Assembly (NCBI GenBank): GCA_023205875.1
Contig: CP060762.1
Location: 310,001 to 374,000 of the forward strand
Length of the DNA stretch: 64,000 nucleotides
Direction of reading: 5' to 3'
Origin: Chloropicon primus
Taxonomy: Eukaryota > Chlorophyta > Chloropicophyceae > Chloropicales > Chloropicaceae
Shown: piece by piece, positions 38,825 to 47,319 of the stretch
How the letters are laid out: each line of letters starts with the position of its first letter
Numbering within the stretch: the first letter of the stretch is position 1
Position numbers and translations under genes: made by a program
The notes under the pieces: model-generated
Database searches by the model: none
The model's input: only the letters and a program-made list of their open reading frames with translations
What the model was told of the DNA's origin: nothing

Positions 38825-39064
38825 ATGGCGGGAAAAGGACGGGCGATGGAGGTGTTGGAGGGTTTGAAGGCGAAGGTGTCGGTGGATGCGACCGAGGGGG
38901 AGATCCAGCTGGCGAGGAAGGAGGTGCGGCAGCACGTGGAAGCCCTCGACCGAGACTTGCTGAGGCAGGCCGCGGCTGTCTGTGCGACGACCTCAGGGAG
39001 AGGGGGTTGTCAAGCTTCGAGTACAGCTGCACCAGGGCCGGGTAGCACGACTCCTCGAGAGTGA
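38825..39064 (+). CDS. Small opposite-strand open frame at the right end of the insertion (79 aa)
   Basis: MAGKGRAMEVLEGLKAKVSV and a following amphipathic, Glu/Arg-rich helix (GEIQLARKEVRQHVEALDRD) use codons like those of real genes up to about 38985. The frame then runs antisense into the host exon and becomes Ser/Gly/Pro-rich with no sense. The ATG overlaps, on the other strand, the alternative start of the nuclease (CCATGG), and the nuclease start at 38715 lies divergently 110 bases away. It may be the first part of an element gene cut off at the insertion boundary, or a chance frame. I recognise no family. Confidence 0.25.
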   Translation: MAGKGRAMEVLEGLKAKVSVDATEGEIQLARKEVRQHVEALDRDLLRQAAAVCATTSGRGGCQASSTAAPGPGSTTPRE

Positions 39065-39446
39065 CCGGTGCCCCGCTGTCAAACGAATCGAGGGACTTCT
39101 CCACTCGGTTCCTGATGAGAAAGATGTGAAAGCACCTTCGATCTGTCACCAACTTGCTGTTCTCAAGTCCTTCGAGCTGCTTGCCCACGTGCTTCAGGAA
39201 AATGATTTGCTTGCCGTTCGACATCGACATGATTTTGTCCACGACTTTTGCTCCGTCCGTCTCCATGGACTGAAAGAGCTGCTTCTTGTACGGTCTCTCA
39301 ATTTCAGGATGGCGTACCAACCACTGGGCATACAAGGGCTCATCTATCACGAGAGTATCTTCTCTCTGAGCCCAGCTGTACATCATAGACGTCGAGCACG
39401 ACCTCGGGGCTGCCCACAAGTTCACAATCACTGGCGGACTCTCCAT
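38992..39446 (-). CDS. BCAT-like protein, N-terminal part (sulfotransferase-like P-loop domain)
   Basis: The ATG at 39446 gives MESPPVIVNLWAAPRSCSTS followed by MMYSWAQREDTLVIDEPLYA. This is the start of the sulfotransferase-like domain of plant BCAT-like proteins, whose consensus is of the type AWSAPRSLSTSLMYSFAQRDD...DEPLY. It continues through PYKKQLFQSMETDGAKVVDK, IIFLKHVGKQ and HIFLIRNRVEKSLDSF to YPALVQLYSKL, where homologues carry straight on into the piece now found at 36960. I therefore place the break near 38992. The P-loop (APRSCSTS) is intact. The frame stays open beyond the break but becomes compositionally biased and unrelated to the family. Promoter sequence is shared with the divergent methyltransferase at 39742. 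Confidence 0.75.
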
Positions 39447-39741
39447 CCTTCCCAACCTTCGCTCCCTTCCCCCTCTCCCCTTCTCCTCCTCCCCTTGGCT
39501 CCCTTCTCCTCCCCTTGAACTCCTCTTCGTTCCCCTTGGCTCCCGCCAAAAAGAAGGAAGGAGGAGGAAGAGGGAGGCGGCGTTATAGAGAGAAGGACGG
39601 GAGGAGGAAGGGGGTTTCCAGGACGACGAAGAACGAAGCTACGTCTCGACATCTTTCCAACGAGTGACCACTCGAAGGGTCTGGCGAAGGGGAACGCATT
39701 GATTCATTGATTGATTCGTCCTCCCAAGCTTGAAGCTTGGG

Positions 39742-40383
39742 ATGTCAGAGGCCGCAGAGCGGAGGGCGGTGCCCTTCGGGGACAGCGAGTACTGGGTCGA
39801 GCGTTACGAGAGGGAGGCGGAGGACGGCTTTGAGTGGTATCCAGGAGCAGAAAGCATCGTCTGCGAGGAGTTGAGCCACCTAACGTCGGAGGAGAGGGGA
39901 TGGAGATGGCTGGAGATAGGGAGCGGAAGCTCTGCCCTCGCGTCCAAGCTCGCGGGAGAGCACTCCTCGGCCACGCTCTGTGTCAGCGATGTGGCCCCGA
40001 ATGTCGTCGCCACCATGAAGGAGAGGCTGCTGCAGGGCGGGGCTCAGAACCTGGAGTTTGCTGTTCTGGACGCCACGAGCATGAAGTGCATTCGTTCCGA
40101 ATCGATGGATCTGGTGTTCGACAAGGGAACATTGGACGCCATCGACTGCCTCGATCACGAGCACGCGGGGACGAGCAGGTGCCTCTCCGAGGTGAGAAGG
40201 GTTCTCAACCCAGGAGGTTCCTATCTCTTGGTCAGCTGCAGGGAGCCAGAGGGGAGGCGGCGAGACTTTGAGCTCGGGGGGCTGAGGCTCGTGAAGACGG
40301 TCGAGATCAAGGGAGTGGATCCCCGCTGCCCTTGCCCCGATGCGTATCTTTTCCTGGTCCAAAAAGCAGAAACTGTACCATAA
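39742..40383 (+). CDS. Class I SAM methyltransferase, EEF1AKMT4/CSKMT-like (213 aa)
   Basis: The ATG at 39742 opens MSEAAERRAVPFGDSEYWVE, and EYWVERYEREAEDGFEWYPG matches the opening of the EEF1A-lysine and citrate-synthase-lysine methyltransferase group. Motif I is WLEIGSGSSALASKL, the acidic strand reads LCVSDVAPNVV, and the group-specific motif FDKGTLDAID is at about residues 129-138. The C-terminal half has GSYLLVSCREPEGR. These enzymes methylate lysines of translation factors or citrate synthase. The exact substrate cannot be read from sequence. There is no clear targeting peptide, so it is probably cytosolic. Length is typical. Confidence 0.75.
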   Translation: MSEAAERRAVPFGDSEYWVERYEREAEDGFEWYPGAESIVCEELSHLTSEERGWRWLEIGSGSSALASKLAGEHSSATLCVSDVAPNVVATMKERLLQGGAQNLEFAVLDATSMKCIRSESMDLVFDKGTLDAIDCLDHEHAGTSRCLSEVRRVLNPGGSYLLVSCREPEGRRRDFELGGLRLVKTVEIKGVDPRCPCPDAYLFLVQKAETVP

Positions 40384-40428
40384 ACAATATTCAAATTCAA
40401 TATTCAATAATATTCTTATTATATATCT

Positions 40429-41328
40429 TCACCCAGCAGAGAAGGGGTTGAAGGGTCTCACCTCGAGCTCAGTCACCATCCTCTGGCTCAGAATTTTCGT
40501 GTACTCCGTCAGAGTGTGGATCTCCCGCGGCCTGTAAAGCTCCGCCGCCTTCACGTCCAACCCATCGGACTGCAGCAAAATGTCCCTCGCGGGAACCAGG
40601 TGCCTGTGCCAGAACTCCTCCAGCGCGGCGTATACGTAGCCCCAGTACTCCCTGTCCCTCTCCACCACGTACACGCAGCTCCCGCCCTCAATCGTCCAGC
40701 AGTAAAAGTACGTGGTCTGCATGTCGAAGATCTCCATCAGGCTCTGCACTTGCGCCATGTAGTACCAAGGCGCCCTGTCCCAAGGCTTCATCTCCTTGGG
40801 ATAGCCGCGGTTGTAGGGGCACTTGATCTCCAGCAGGGCATCCATGTCCGGAATTACCCCGTCAGGCGCAGCCCCGAGCCAGGTCTTCCCCTCCTCCCTG
40901 TGCAGGCGGACCAAGCCTCCGGCCTCCTTGTCCAGAAGCGCGAGCCCGTCCTTGCCGGCGTCCAGGACGTTGTACCCCGTCAGCGCCGAGAAGTCGTCCC
41001 GAGCCCGAGGCTCGTGCTTGGTCCCCCACCTCGTCGCGTCATTCCCTCGGAAGGGCTCCCTCAGGCCCAACTTCTCCTCCCACACTTGCTCCCTTCCCCC
41101 CTTCCACCAACCCAAGGCGTTCGCCAGCTGGGACCCAGTCAGCCTGCTCGCTCGCCTGATGGGGACGACAACCTTGTCCTTGGCGCCCTCCTCCTCGCCG
41201 CCGCCCCCCAAGTCGGAGGACGAGCTCCAACACCTCCCCTCACGCCTCGCACCCCTGCCGTTCGCCTGCACCCTCGCCCGGGTGAACGCCACCAATGACC
41301 TCGCTCTCGAACCGCAGCACCCTCTCAT
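40429..41328 (-). CDS. YqaJ/lambda-exonuclease-family nuclease, organelle-targeted (299 aa)
   Basis: Residues 1-35 are Arg/Cys/Ser-rich (MRGCCGSRARSLVAFTRARV) and look like an organelle transit peptide. The nuclease core begins at about 58: RRASRLTGSQLANALGWW, then NDATRWGTKHEPRARDDFSA, then GAAPDGVI and LLEIKCP, the PD-(D/E)XK catalytic set of the YqaJ family (PDG, ExK). MAQVQSLMEIFD and YFYCWT complete the fold. Plants and algae carry nuclear homologues of this phage-type recombination exonuclease, thought to work in organelle DNA maintenance. All predicted catalytic residues are present, so the gene looks functional. The start is the first codon of the open frame (ATG), adjacent to a divergent promoter region. 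Confidence 0.8.
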   Translation of the reverse strand: MRGCCGSRARSLVAFTRARVQANGRGARREGRCWSSSSDLGGGGEEEGAKDKVVVPIRRASRLTGSQLANALGWWKGGREQVWEEKLGLREPFRGNDATRWGTKHEPRARDDFSALTGYNVLDAGKDGLALLDKEAGGLVRLHREEGKTWLGAAPDGVIPDMDALLEIKCPYNRGYPKEMKPWDRAPWYYMAQVQSLMEIFDMQTTYFYCWTIEGGSCVYVVERDREYWGYVYAALEEFWHRHLVPARDILLQSDGLDVKAAELYRPREIHTLTEYTKILSQRMVTELEVRPFNPFSAG

Positions 41329-41759
41329 GACCGCTGATCTCGAGCCACAATCCTCACCAGTGGTCCAAATCTTCCAAACAAAGTCTCCAACGAAAGAGAA
41401 GGAGCAGATCTTTCCCGTCGCGCCCTCTCTAGTAACCGAGACTCACGTCCCCTCTCTCAAACCATCACCCTCTGTCCCTCCTCCTCCTGCTCTAGACCAA
41501 ACCTCCTCTCTCCTTATCCAGTTTCTGCTTCGCAGCAGTGAGCCAGGGGGCGGAGGAGAGCGAAGAACGAGGTGAGTTTTCCGCGACGTTTGTGGAGTTT
41601 GAGGCGATGGATTGCGACGTGGATAAAACCGCCGTCTTTTGGGCTTTCCAATGGACCCTCTCTCGAAAGATTTGGTGCGGGGAGGAGGAAGCGAGAGGCT
41701 GAGACGTCGTGTGTTTTTCTGTTTTTTGTTTTTTTGGTTTGTTGATTTGATTTGATTTC
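41329..41759. other. Divergent intergenic region, YqaJ to argininosuccinate lyase
   Basis: About 430 bases with no supportable gene. The last 60 bases before the ATG are T-rich with TTTGAT repeats. It should contain both promoters. Confidence 0.55.
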
Positions 41760-43319
41760 ATGGCGGAAGCGCCAGTGATGAGCGCCAGCATGACTACCTT
41801 GAGATCACGCTCGTCGACGACGGGTCGTTCTGGCCGACGAGGCGTCGTCTCGCATCCCCATCACCAACACCAACACCAGCGCCAGCCGTATCACCGTCAC
41901 CCTCGGTCGGTGTCTGCGATGGCGACGGCGTCGTCGCCCAAGGCAAAGAAGCTCTGGGGCGGGCGGTTCACGGGCGAGACGGATCCCCTGATGCACAAGT
42001 ACAACCAGAGCCTGTCGTACGACCAGAGGATGTGGAGGGAGGACATCGATGGGTCCGTTGTGTACGCCAAGGCCTTGGAGACGCAGGGGATCATCACCCG
42101 GGAGGAGCTGGAGTCCATCATCAGTGGGCTGGAGGCGGTTGGGAAGGAGTGGGAGGGGAGCACGTTCGAGATAGCTCCCAACGACGAGGATATCCACACG
42201 GCGAACGAGAGGAGGCTGGTGGAGCTCATCGGGGACGCGGGGAAGAAGCTTCACACGGGGAGGTCGAGGAACGACCAGGTGGCAACCGACGGGCGGCTCT
42301 GGACCATGAGACGGCTCCAGGTCCTTCGCCAGGACCTCAGGACCTTCCTTCGGATTGCAGGGGAGAGGGCCGAGGAGGAGGTGGACGCAATCATGCCAGG
42401 ATTCACCCACCTTCAGCCTGCGCAGACGGTGAGGTGGAGCCACTGGCTTCTGTCGCACTGCGCCGCTCTCCAGAGGGATGACGAGAGGCTGAGGGACATG
42501 ATCCCGAGGGTGGCGAGGCTCCCTCTGGGATCCGGAGCTCTTGCCGGCAACCCGTTCAACGTCGATAGGCAGGGCATGGCCGAGGAGCTCGGGTTCTTCG
42601 ACGGAGTTTGCCCAAACAGCATGGACGCCGTGTCCGACAGGGATTGGGTGATCGAGGCAATATTCTGCTCGGTGATGATCATGACCCACCTTTCCAGGTG
42701 GGCCGAGGACCTCATCGTGTACTCGACCGCGCAGTTTGGGTACGTGAGCATGGCCGACGCGTACTCGACCGGGTCCTCGCTGATGCCTCAGAAGAAGAAC
42801 CCGGACGCCTTGGAGCTCTTGAGAGGAAAGGCTGGCCGCACCCTTGGGTCCCTTGCTGGCATACTGACGGTGGTGAAGGGGACCCCAACGACGTACAACA
42901 AGGACCTTCAGGAGGACAAGGAGATGCTTTTCGACGTGATGGACACGGTAATGGACTCGATGAAGATCGCCATCGGGGTCGTGAGCACGATGACAATTCA
43001 CCCAGAGAAGATGAAGGAGGGCCTCTCCCCCGACATGCTGGCAACTGACTTGGCGGAGTACCTCGTGAGGAAGGGGATGCCGTTCAGGGATACCCATCAC
43101 GTCGCCGGCGAAGCGGTTGCGCTGGCGGAGAAGAAGGGCTGTGGAATTAGTGACTTGAGCTTGGAGGATCTGCAGTCTCTGAGCGACCTGTTTGCGAGCG
43201 ACGTGAGCGAGGTGTGGAGCTTCGACAGGAGCGCCGAATTGAGGTGCACGGAAGGAGGAACCGCGAAGTCGAGCGTCTTGGAGCAGGTTTCCAAACTCAA
43301 CACATATTTGGACTCTTGA
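41760..43319 (+). CDS. ASL: Argininosuccinate lyase, plastid-targeted (519 aa)
   Basis: This enzyme cleaves argininosuccinate to arginine and fumarate, the last step of arginine synthesis, in the plastid of green plants. Residues 1-58 form a His/Arg/Ser-rich transit peptide; the mature enzyme starts near KKLWGGRFTG. The fumarase/aspartase signature GSSLMPQKKNPD is at about 338-349 with the mobile-loop Ser intact, and HTGRSRNDQVATD, TVRWSHWLLSHCAAL and GAGALAGNPF-like GSGALAGNPF are visible. Length is about 60 residues more than bacterial ArgH, accounted for by the leader. It is single-exon, with the start at the ATG ending the T-rich leader. Confidence 0.96.
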   Translation: MAEAPVMSASMTTLRSRSSTTGRSGRRGVVSHPHHQHQHQRQPYHRHPRSVSAMATASSPKAKKLWGGRFTGETDPLMHKYNQSLSYDQRMWREDIDGSVVYAKALETQGIITREELESIISGLEAVGKEWEGSTFEIAPNDEDIHTANERRLVELIGDAGKKLHTGRSRNDQVATDGRLWTMRRLQVLRQDLRTFLRIAGERAEEEVDAIMPGFTHLQPAQTVRWSHWLLSHCAALQRDDERLRDMIPRVARLPLGSGALAGNPFNVDRQGMAEELGFFDGVCPNSMDAVSDRDWVIEAIFCSVMIMTHLSRWAEDLIVYSTAQFGYVSMADAYSTGSSLMPQKKNPDALELLRGKAGRTLGSLAGILTVVKGTPTTYNKDLQEDKEMLFDVMDTVMDSMKIAIGVVSTMTIHPEKMKEGLSPDMLATDLAEYLVRKGMPFRDTHHVAGEAVALAEKKGCGISDLSLEDLQSLSDLFASDVSEVWSFDRSAELRCTEGGTAKSSVLEQVSKLNTYLDS

Positions 43320-43362
43320 GGGAACTGGTGTCATCGATGACCTCCTGTATTATTTCAAAAGA

Positions 43363-44478
43363 TTAGTCTTTTCTCTTGAGCACCACAACCATCCTGAACT
43401 CCTCGTCCTGGTCCGTCCCTAGCACGCAAGACTCGGCCATGTCGCCGTACATCTGCACCACCTTCAGGCCGCCCAGCTCCGCGAGCAGGCGGATCTCCTG
43501 GCAGGTGAAAAACCTCTGCTCCACCTCCTCCTCCAGCGGAAGCTCGTCGAGCACTTTGAGAGGTTTCCTGCCTCGAAACTTCTTCTTCTTTTTCGGGTGC
43601 TTCACGCTCACCGTCCTCGTCAGGACTTGGCTCACCGGGTCGAAAAGGTCGTCCTCTTCCCCGTACTGAACGACGACGTCCTCGGCTTCCTCCTCCCCTT
43701 CCGTCCGCACCTCCTTGACGTCCCACGCCTCCGTGCCCAGCTCCAGAGGCAGACTGAAGAGCTGACTGGGGTGAGCCAGCTCCAACACCACCACCCCGTC
43801 CTTCTCAAGGTGGTCCCTGGCGCGGCTGAGGCACTTGACGACCTGATCGTTCGAGTGGATGTGCGACAGCGTCCCCAGGAGCAGAGTGACTGCCGAGAAA
43901 GTCTTGCCCGGCCCGATCGAAAAGTCCGTCATGTCCTGCTGCACAAACTCGACACTTAGGCTCGCCCCCGCCTCCTCCACCCTCCGCCGGGCGTAATCAA
44001 GCATCGGGCTGCTCGAGTCCAGCCCCGTCACCGAGTACCCCTTCATAGCCAGAGCGATGCAGTGCCTTCCAGTGCCGCAACCAAGGTCAAGAACGCTCCC
44101 AGGCTTCGACCAAGCTCCGCTTCCCCTGCTTCCCTCGATCACCCGTGCTATGAAATCGGCCTCAGAGCTGTAATCCCTCCAGCCGAACACCTTGTCGTAC
44201 AAGTGAGGCAAGTCGTACAGCGTCTTCCCCTTGGGGGGACCCCTCTCCCCGACGGCCTCTGCTGCCGCTGCTGCCTTCGTCCCCCTTCCCTCGCTCGACC
44301 TGTTGAGCGACGAGGCCTCCGCGAGGCCCTTGCAGTGCCGCGACACGGAGAGCTGCGCCCTCCACGACCGTTCCGATGGCGCCAGCGCCTGGCCCACACT
44401 TCCATCGCACCAGCGCTGGCCACAGCTCAACCAAGCGAACCTCTTCGCGCCCCTCGAAGGACCAACGAACCACTTCAT
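43363..44478 (-). CDS. Class I SAM-dependent methyltransferase (371 aa)
   Basis: The ATG at 44478 (MKWFVGPSRGAKRFAWLSCG) precedes ~80 residues that resemble an organelle leader. The catalytic fold begins near YDLPHLYDKVFGWRDYSSEA and has motif I SVLDLGCGTGRHCIALA, post-I VTGLDSSSPMLDYARRR, motif II-like SAVTLLLGTLSHI and EKDGVVVLELAHP. A Lys-rich loop (HPKKKKKFRGRKP) interrupts the C-terminal part. The N-terminal YDLPxLYD motif is typical of small-molecule or DUF-type methyltransferases of bacterial origin. The substrate is unknown. It converges on argininosuccinate lyase with about 43 bases between stops. Confidence 0.75.
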   Translation of the reverse strand: MKWFVGPSRGAKRFAWLSCGQRWCDGSVGQALAPSERSWRAQLSVSRHCKGLAEASSLNRSSEGRGTKAAAAAEAVGERGPPKGKTLYDLPHLYDKVFGWRDYSSEADFIARVIEGSRGSGAWSKPGSVLDLGCGTGRHCIALAMKGYSVTGLDSSSPMLDYARRRVEEAGASLSVEFVQQDMTDFSIGPGKTFSAVTLLLGTLSHIHSNDQVVKCLSRARDHLEKDGVVVLELAHPSQLFSLPLELGTEAWDVKEVRTEGEEEAEDVVVQYGEEDDLFDPVSQVLTRTVSVKHPKKKKKFRGRKPLKVLDELPLEEEVEQRFFTCQEIRLLAELGGLKVVQMYGDMAESCVLGTDQDEEFRMVVVLKRKD

Positions 44479-44884
44479 CGATGATGCCGTGGCCCGAGAC
44501 CTCTCCTGGTCGCCAAGCACTTCGATTCTTTCGGCTGATGAAAAGCTCGCGGGACGAGGAAGCTTCGATCCGAGCGCCCCTCCTCCTCCTTCTCCTCCTC
44601 CTCCTCCTCTCTGCCGTCCCAACGTCCCTTGCGCTCGCTCGATCCCGATGCCTCCAAGCAGCTCTTTCCCGTCCTCAAATCTTCCTCAGAGCGCCATTCC
44701 TCTCAAGCGACCACTCTTTCGAAAGCACGCGAGACGCTCTTTCATCCAGCCCACCTTCCTTGTCCGCCTCCGTGTCGCCGCACCCTCCACACTCCTCTCG
44801 TCGTGCTGCCAAGTATGTCCCGAGAGAGAGAGAGAGAGAGAGTCAAAAAGTTATCCAGAGTTTGAGGCTGATAGCGCGCAGAGG
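44479..44884. other. Divergent intergenic region, methyltransferase to Ccs1
   Basis: About 405 bases with no supportable gene. It has a CTC-rich run at about 44578-44612 and a GA run at about 44822-44841. Open frames across it are low in complexity. Confidence 0.55.
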
Positions 44885-46909
44885 ATGAAAGGCGCTATGG
44901 CGTGCCAGAGGAGGGGGAGGATGGCGGCGGAGAGGGTCGAAGGGGTCGAGGCATCAATGAGGTCTCCACTCGTATCCCGGAGGACGCGCGGTTTGGCGAG
45001 GACGACGACGACGACGCGGGCGAGGACGGTGAGGATGACGTTGCGTGGTGGTGCTGGGATGACGATGATGATGATGTTGAGGAGGAGGAGGAGGAGGGGT
45101 GGCGTGACACGAGTCGGGGGGGGAGGGCGGAGGGAGGTGGTGGTGGGTGCGAAGCCGAAAGCGTCGAAGGTGAGGAGGGGTCGTCGCTCGCTTGAGCTCG
45201 ACATGGAGAGGAACCTGGCGAGGGGAAAACTCGATGGGGGGGTGTCCGTGTCCAGCGAGGAGGAGGGAGAGCCTCGGGCGCAGACTTTGACGGTGGAGGT
45301 TGGGGGCACGGAGAAGGGTGGATTCGTTAAGGAGAGGACGGGATCTTCCAGGAGAATCCTTTTCAGGAGGGTGGTGAGGCGTCTTGCAAAGTTGAACTTT
45401 GCTATCGGGGAGATAGCCTTCCTGGCTCTCCTGTCAGCCCTGGGGACAGCCGTCGAGCAGAACAAGGCTCCGGAGTACTACACGAGCCAGCTCATCGATG
45501 GGCACCCCCTCCTGAGTGACATCTTGGGCAACCTGGTTCTTCTCTTCGGCTTCGATCACATGTACAGCTCCCCGGTCTACTTGGGGATGTGCGCGCTGTT
45601 GACGGCCTCTCTGATGGCCTGCTCCTACCAAACGCAGTGGCCTATGGTGAAGGTCGCGCAGAGGTGGAGGTTCATCGAGGACCCCGACAGGGTGATGAAG
45701 CTCTCCTCTTCGGGCTTGAGGGCGTACGCGGTGAGGGCGAGTCGGCCCGGGGGCAAAGGGAAGGGAAGCACGATGAGGAAGGTGTCCTCGGTTCTCGGCG
45801 ACAGGGGCTACGAGACGTTCGTGAAGCCGAAGGAGGACGGCACCGGCGAGGTGCTGTACGCGTTCAAGGGGCTTTCCGGGAAGTTCGCCCCGATTGGCGT
45901 GCACATCAGCATGGTCCTCGTGGTCCTCGGGGCCAGCATCAGCACGACGTGCGGCTGGCACGGCACCCTCATGATAGACGAGGGGGAGGAGATGCCGGTG
46001 AAGGAGGCCTTTCGCCCGAACTCTTTCCTGGCCAGTGCCACGAACGAGCCCTGGAAGTCGCGGGAGAGCGGGAAGGACGTCTACCTGAAGCTGAACAAGT
46101 TCAAGATAGATTACTACCCGGACGGTAAGGTCGAGCAGTTTTACTCGGACCTCTCCGTGACTGAGGACGCCCCGCCCTCGCCCTACGCTTCTCTGCTCGG
46201 TTCGTACAAGCGTCCCACCGAGGAGACTTTCCAGAAGCTGATCTCGGTGAACAACCCCCTGCGATTCGGGGCCCTGACGGCGTACCAGACGGACTGGGCC
46301 GTCTCGGGGGTGCGGGTGGAGGTCACCGCCGGGGAGGCCTCCGAGCCCTCGCGGGTCTTCGTGCCCATGGTATCGCTGGAGGGCAAGCTCGGGGAGGTGG
46401 GGGGCAGAATTTGGGGCGGCGTCCTGCCCGTCCAAGGCGATGATGGGGAAGACGATGACGGGGAGGGCGGTGGGGACGGCGTCACCAACTTCACAATCGT
46501 CGCCCGGGACCTGCAGAACGTCGGGGTCTACGGACCGGACGGGAAGTTCCTTGGGATTCGGCGTCCCGGCTCAGGGAGGAAGCTCGGGGTGGGGGGCATC
46601 ACCCTCAAGGTCATTGAGCTCTCCTCGAGCTCCGGCCTGGAGCTGAAGAGCGACCCCGGCGTCCCCGTCGTGTACACCGGCTTTGCCTTCCTCATGCTCA
46701 CCACCGTGCTGAGCTACGTGTCCCACTCCCAGGTGTGGGCCCACCTCGCCTGGGAGAGCGAGGGCGAGGATGGAAGAAGGGCGCGGGAGGGGGACCTTGT
46801 CATCGGCGGCACGACCAACAGGGCCAAGAGGGAATTCCAGAACGAGGTCGACCAAGTCGTCAAGGACATCCAAGCCAAGATGATGATGAGTAGGAGGACA
46901 TCGAGATGA
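44885..46909 (+). CDS. CCS1: Plastid cytochrome c synthesis protein Ccs1 / CcsB (ResB family), 674 aa
   Basis: The ATG at 44885 gives a ~100-residue Arg/Met/Thr-rich transit region. The conserved ResB domain begins at LAKLNFAIGEIAFLALLSAL (first span), then FGFDHMYSSPVYLGMCALLT (second span), TQWPMVKVAQRWRF, and a third span GVHISMVLVVLGASIST; the last span is VVYTGFAFLMLTTVLSYVSH near the C-terminus. With CcsA it forms the system II haem ligation complex in the thylakoid for cytochrome f and c6. A Gly/Asp-rich insert (about 519-531) lies in the large lumenal domain. In green algae Ccs1 is nuclear, whereas in red-lineage plastids it is usually plastid-encoded, which helps place this organism. 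Confidence 0.9.
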   Translation: MKGAMACQRRGRMAAERVEGVEASMRSPLVSRRTRGLARTTTTTRARTVRMTLRGGAGMTMMMMLRRRRRRGGVTRVGGGGRREVVVGAKPKASKVRRGRRSLELDMERNLARGKLDGGVSVSSEEEGEPRAQTLTVEVGGTEKGGFVKERTGSSRRILFRRVVRRLAKLNFAIGEIAFLALLSALGTAVEQNKAPEYYTSQLIDGHPLLSDILGNLVLLFGFDHMYSSPVYLGMCALLTASLMACSYQTQWPMVKVAQRWRFIEDPDRVMKLSSSGLRAYAVRASRPGGKGKGSTMRKVSSVLGDRGYETFVKPKEDGTGEVLYAFKGLSGKFAPIGVHISMVLVVLGASISTTCGWHGTLMIDEGEEMPVKEAFRPNSFLASATNEPWKSRESGKDVYLKLNKFKIDYYPDGKVEQFYSDLSVTEDAPPSPYASLLGSYKRPTEETFQKLISVNNPLRFGALTAYQTDWAVSGVRVEVTAGEASEPSRVFVPMVSLEGKLGEVGGRIWGGVLPVQGDDGEDDDGEGGGDGVTNFTIVARDLQNVGVYGPDGKFLGIRRPGSGRKLGVGGITLKVIELSSSSGLELKSDPGVPVVYTGFAFLMLTTVLSYVSHSQVWAHLAWESEGEDGRRAREGDLVIGGTTNRAKREFQNEVDQVVKDIQAKMMMSRRTSR

Positions 46910-47319
46910 TGATGAGGAGGGGGAAGAGCGGCGGGAGTACGGTAATGTGTAATGTGTAATGTGCAGCGCCTTGGAAGTAGAAATACCGGGGGGGGTGTCA
47001 ACCCCTATCCATCCATCCATCCATCCATCCATCCATCCATCCATCCGTGTTTCACTTTGGAGCAGCACTTTGGTGCCCTGGCGGCGAGAGAGAGGATACG
47101 AAGGACAGGACGAGGATGAGGAGGAGACACAGGATGGATTGGTGATGAAGAGGACGTCACCACGCCAAGGCAGGACAACCTAACGAGCCTTGGGAAGGCG
47201 TTACTCAAACTGATGTGGTTTCACAGTACACTGCGTATAAATGGGTGTACGCATTTTCAAACTTTTTTTTTTTTTTTTTTCGCTCTTCAACGGATGGATC
47301 AGTTGACAGAAGAGGAGCC
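46910..47319. other. Intergenic region, Ccs1 to Nnf1-like
   Basis: About 410 bases. It holds a CATC tetranucleotide array at about 47007-47045 and a run of about 18 T at 47263-47280, 40 bases before the next ATG. No supportable gene. Confidence 0.6.

Larger units (their letters stand above)
36961..38991 (-). mobile_element. About 2-kb nuclease-bearing insertion (or large intron) inside the BCAT-like gene
   Basis: The BCAT-like reading frame is broken in mid-domain, and the two homologous halves are separated by this segment; the ends are approximate. It contains a same-strand nuclease gene, a small opposite-strand open frame at its right end, and about 600 bases without a gene at its left end (36961-37557). 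That stretch holds a GGA run at about 36966-37018, AT-rich sequence at about 37435-37480 and an A run at about 37538-37546. Other introns here are about 65-260 nt, so this is eight times or more the local norm. An AG at 37037 and a weak GT at 38991 would restore phase if used as splice sites, leaving a proline run from the GGA repeat. I saw no clear terminal repeats. Confidence 0.6.

Noticed and set aside
36961-38991. Retrotransposon or capsid-bearing virus remnant as the source of the BCAT insertion
   Set aside because: No reverse transcriptase, integrase, capsid or terminal repeats are visible; only the nuclease gene and a small divergent frame.
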